Source: Thermoprotei archaeon
GTDB taxonomy: Archaea; Thermoproteota; Thermoprotei_A; Sulfolobales; WANQ01
NCBI GenBank assembly: GCA_027038805.1
Contig: JALWGO010000311.1
Location: 1 to 6,575 of the forward strand
Direction: 5' to 3'
DNA: 6,575 nucleotides
Part shown: piece by piece, positions 5,648-6,575 of the stretch
How positions within the stretch are numbered: position 1 is the stretch's first letter
How the letters are laid out: each line of letters begins with the position of its first letter
Made by a program: the position numbers and the translations under genes
The notes under the pieces: generated by a model
Told to the model about the DNA's origin: nothing
Database searches by the model: none
The model's input: only the letters and a program-made list of their open reading frames with translations

Positions 5648-5682
5648 TGTAGTAGGGTGAAAGTATTCTAGGTTTATCTTCT

Positions 5683-6575
5683 TCATAGTTCTATGCGCTT
5701 CTCCTTAAATCTTGAGCGGCTAAGTTTATTCCATACTATTCTCAAAGTTATGGGTGAGATCTTGGCCTTGTTTTTGTTTAATGGTATTCTTACGACTTGT
5801 ACACCGTTTTCTGGGAAATCTTCTATCTTTTTACGGAATATTATATTGCCCAAGCTGATGGCAAGTAAGACTACTCGATCCGGTTTGATATTATTGTTGT
5901 TACGTATTTCTACTTCTATTGAATCTTCGAGGATCCGTACGTTTCCTATATCCATATCTGGCATGGAATATTTTGCTTTACCGATGATAATTGTTGAAAG
6001 TCTAAACATGTTTGGATAATACTTTGTCTCAGCTGGTAAGTGTGCTATCCTTAACTTGTTCTCGCTAGAAACTCCTATATTATTGTTATAACTGATTTCT
6101 TCAACACCGATAACTCCCTCAAATCTATTAAGCATTTTACCATTTAAGTAGAACTCTATTTTTGCTTGTTTTGAAGGTACTATTCCTATTACCTTTAAGA
6201 AATCTTCTCCTTCAATAGGTTCAATATTTATTGGGATTTCCACTGTTTCTCCGGGCTTCAATAATAGCATTCCCGAGAAATATGCAACGCTAGTCTTTAC
6301 CTCACTTGTTGGATAAAATACAAGTAAGTTAACGTGATCTATAGTTAGTGGTTGCGCACCATCAAATTGAACCCCAACAGCGTGTCTATTGTATGGTTTT
6401 ATTACTGGTGTTATATCGAAGAGGAGTTTTGAATGATATACTCCGTTCTCCTCGACACTCAATTGGGGTTTGAATTCTCTAGTAAGAGTAAATCCGTCGA
6501 AAACCAGCTTCCACTTACTATTCAATGGATTAAAGGGTGATGTTATGGCTAACTCTAAGAGCGCCTTATCTATCT
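5683..6575 (-). CDS. Beta-rich protein of unknown function, N-terminus outside the window
   Basis: I do not recognise this protein. The frame is open from the TGA at 5683-5685 to the window edge, about 297 residues. A TTG at 6525 is in frame, but it has no purine-rich site upstream, and the codons beyond it read as ordinary protein (IDKALLELAITSPFNPLNSKWKL), so the gene very probably begins beyond the window. The visible part alternates hydrophobic and polar residues as in beta sandwiches. YHSKLLFDITPVIKPYNRHAVGVQF resembles a jelly-roll strand pair of the 'FDVTdllkpG.N' kind, and LLLKPGETVEIPINIEP looks like an Ig-like/CARDB-type strand. The Asn-rich stretches and basic C-terminus (KLSRSRFKEKRIEL) are notable. 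No transmembrane segment is visible; a signal peptide could lie in the missing part. A gap of about 66 bp with a new TATA box separates it from the SWIM gene, so a shared operon is uncertain. Confidence 0.75.
   Translation of the reverse strand, partial: IDKALLELAITSPFNPLNSKWKLVFDGFTLTREFKPQLSVEENGVYHSKLLFDITPVIKPYNRHAVGVQFDGAQPLTIDHVNLLVFYPTSEVKTSVAYFSGMLLLKPGETVEIPINIEPIEGEDFLKVIGIVPSKQAKIEFYLNGKMLNRFEGVIGVEEISYNNNIGVSSENKLRIAHLPAETKYYPNMFRLSTIIIGKAKYSMPDMDIGNVRILEDSIEVEIRNNNNIKPDRVVLLAISLGNIIFRKKIEDFPENGVQVVRIPLNKNKAKISPITLRIVWNKLSRSRFKEKRIEL

Noticed and set aside
5693..6019. Plus-strand 108-residue frame opposite the beta-rich gene
   Set aside because: Its translation has a membrane-like look only because it is the complement of beta-strand codons; no promoter or ribosome site was seen.

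Overview
This AT-rich 6.6-kb window looks like the chromosome of a hyperthermophilic crenarchaeon, most likely Desulfurococcales-like. The lineage is inferred from a clear HerA-NurA pair, AT-rich TATA-type promoters, GGTGA/GGAGG Shine-Dalgarno sites, heavy AGA/AGG/ATA codon use and short ribbon-helix-helix and winged-helix proteins. No species can be named from this window. There is no gene-free stretch over 300 bases, no tRNA or rRNA, no CRISPR array and no insertion sequence.

Left part (+ strand): a 335-residue protein resembling HhH-GPD glycosylases with an endonuclease III-like Fe-S cysteine set (39-1046); a 65-residue ribbon-helix-helix regulator with its own promoter (1163-1360); and a 90-residue winged-helix-like protein (1471-1743). 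The last gene runs tail to tail into herA with a 17-bp overlap.

Middle (- strand): nurA (5173 to 3869) followed after 3 nt by herA (3865 to 1727). They encode the nuclease and the hexameric translocase that, with Mre11-Rad50, resect DNA double-strand breaks in archaea. Both genes start with TTG, each preceded by a Shine-Dalgarno site 8 nt upstream. HerA is about 130-200 residues longer than usual and ends in a SWIM zinc-binding domain (CxC-x7-CxH). mre11 and rad50 are not in the window.

Right part (- strand): a 91-residue stand-alone SWIM protein (5616 to 5341) lies just upstream of nurA. It appears to have a nearly leaderless promoter with a 7+7 bp palindrome between TATA box and ATG. The 167-bp gap between it and nurA contains, on the + strand, a sequence with the exact geometry of an archaeal C/D box sRNA (C, 12 nt, D', 9 nt, C', 12 nt, D; 5256-5310). 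A perfect 12-bp inverted repeat flanks it. At the right edge is a beta-rich protein of unknown function whose reading frame stays open through the window end, so it is partial.

Taken together, the core is a DNA end-resection cassette (nurA-herA) associated with two SWIM domains, one fused to the motor and one free. Small DNA-binding proteins and a probable methylation-guide RNA gene lie beside it. The main candidates for something new are the HerA-SWIM fusion with its small SWIM neighbour, and the sRNA gene embedded in the nurA promoter region.
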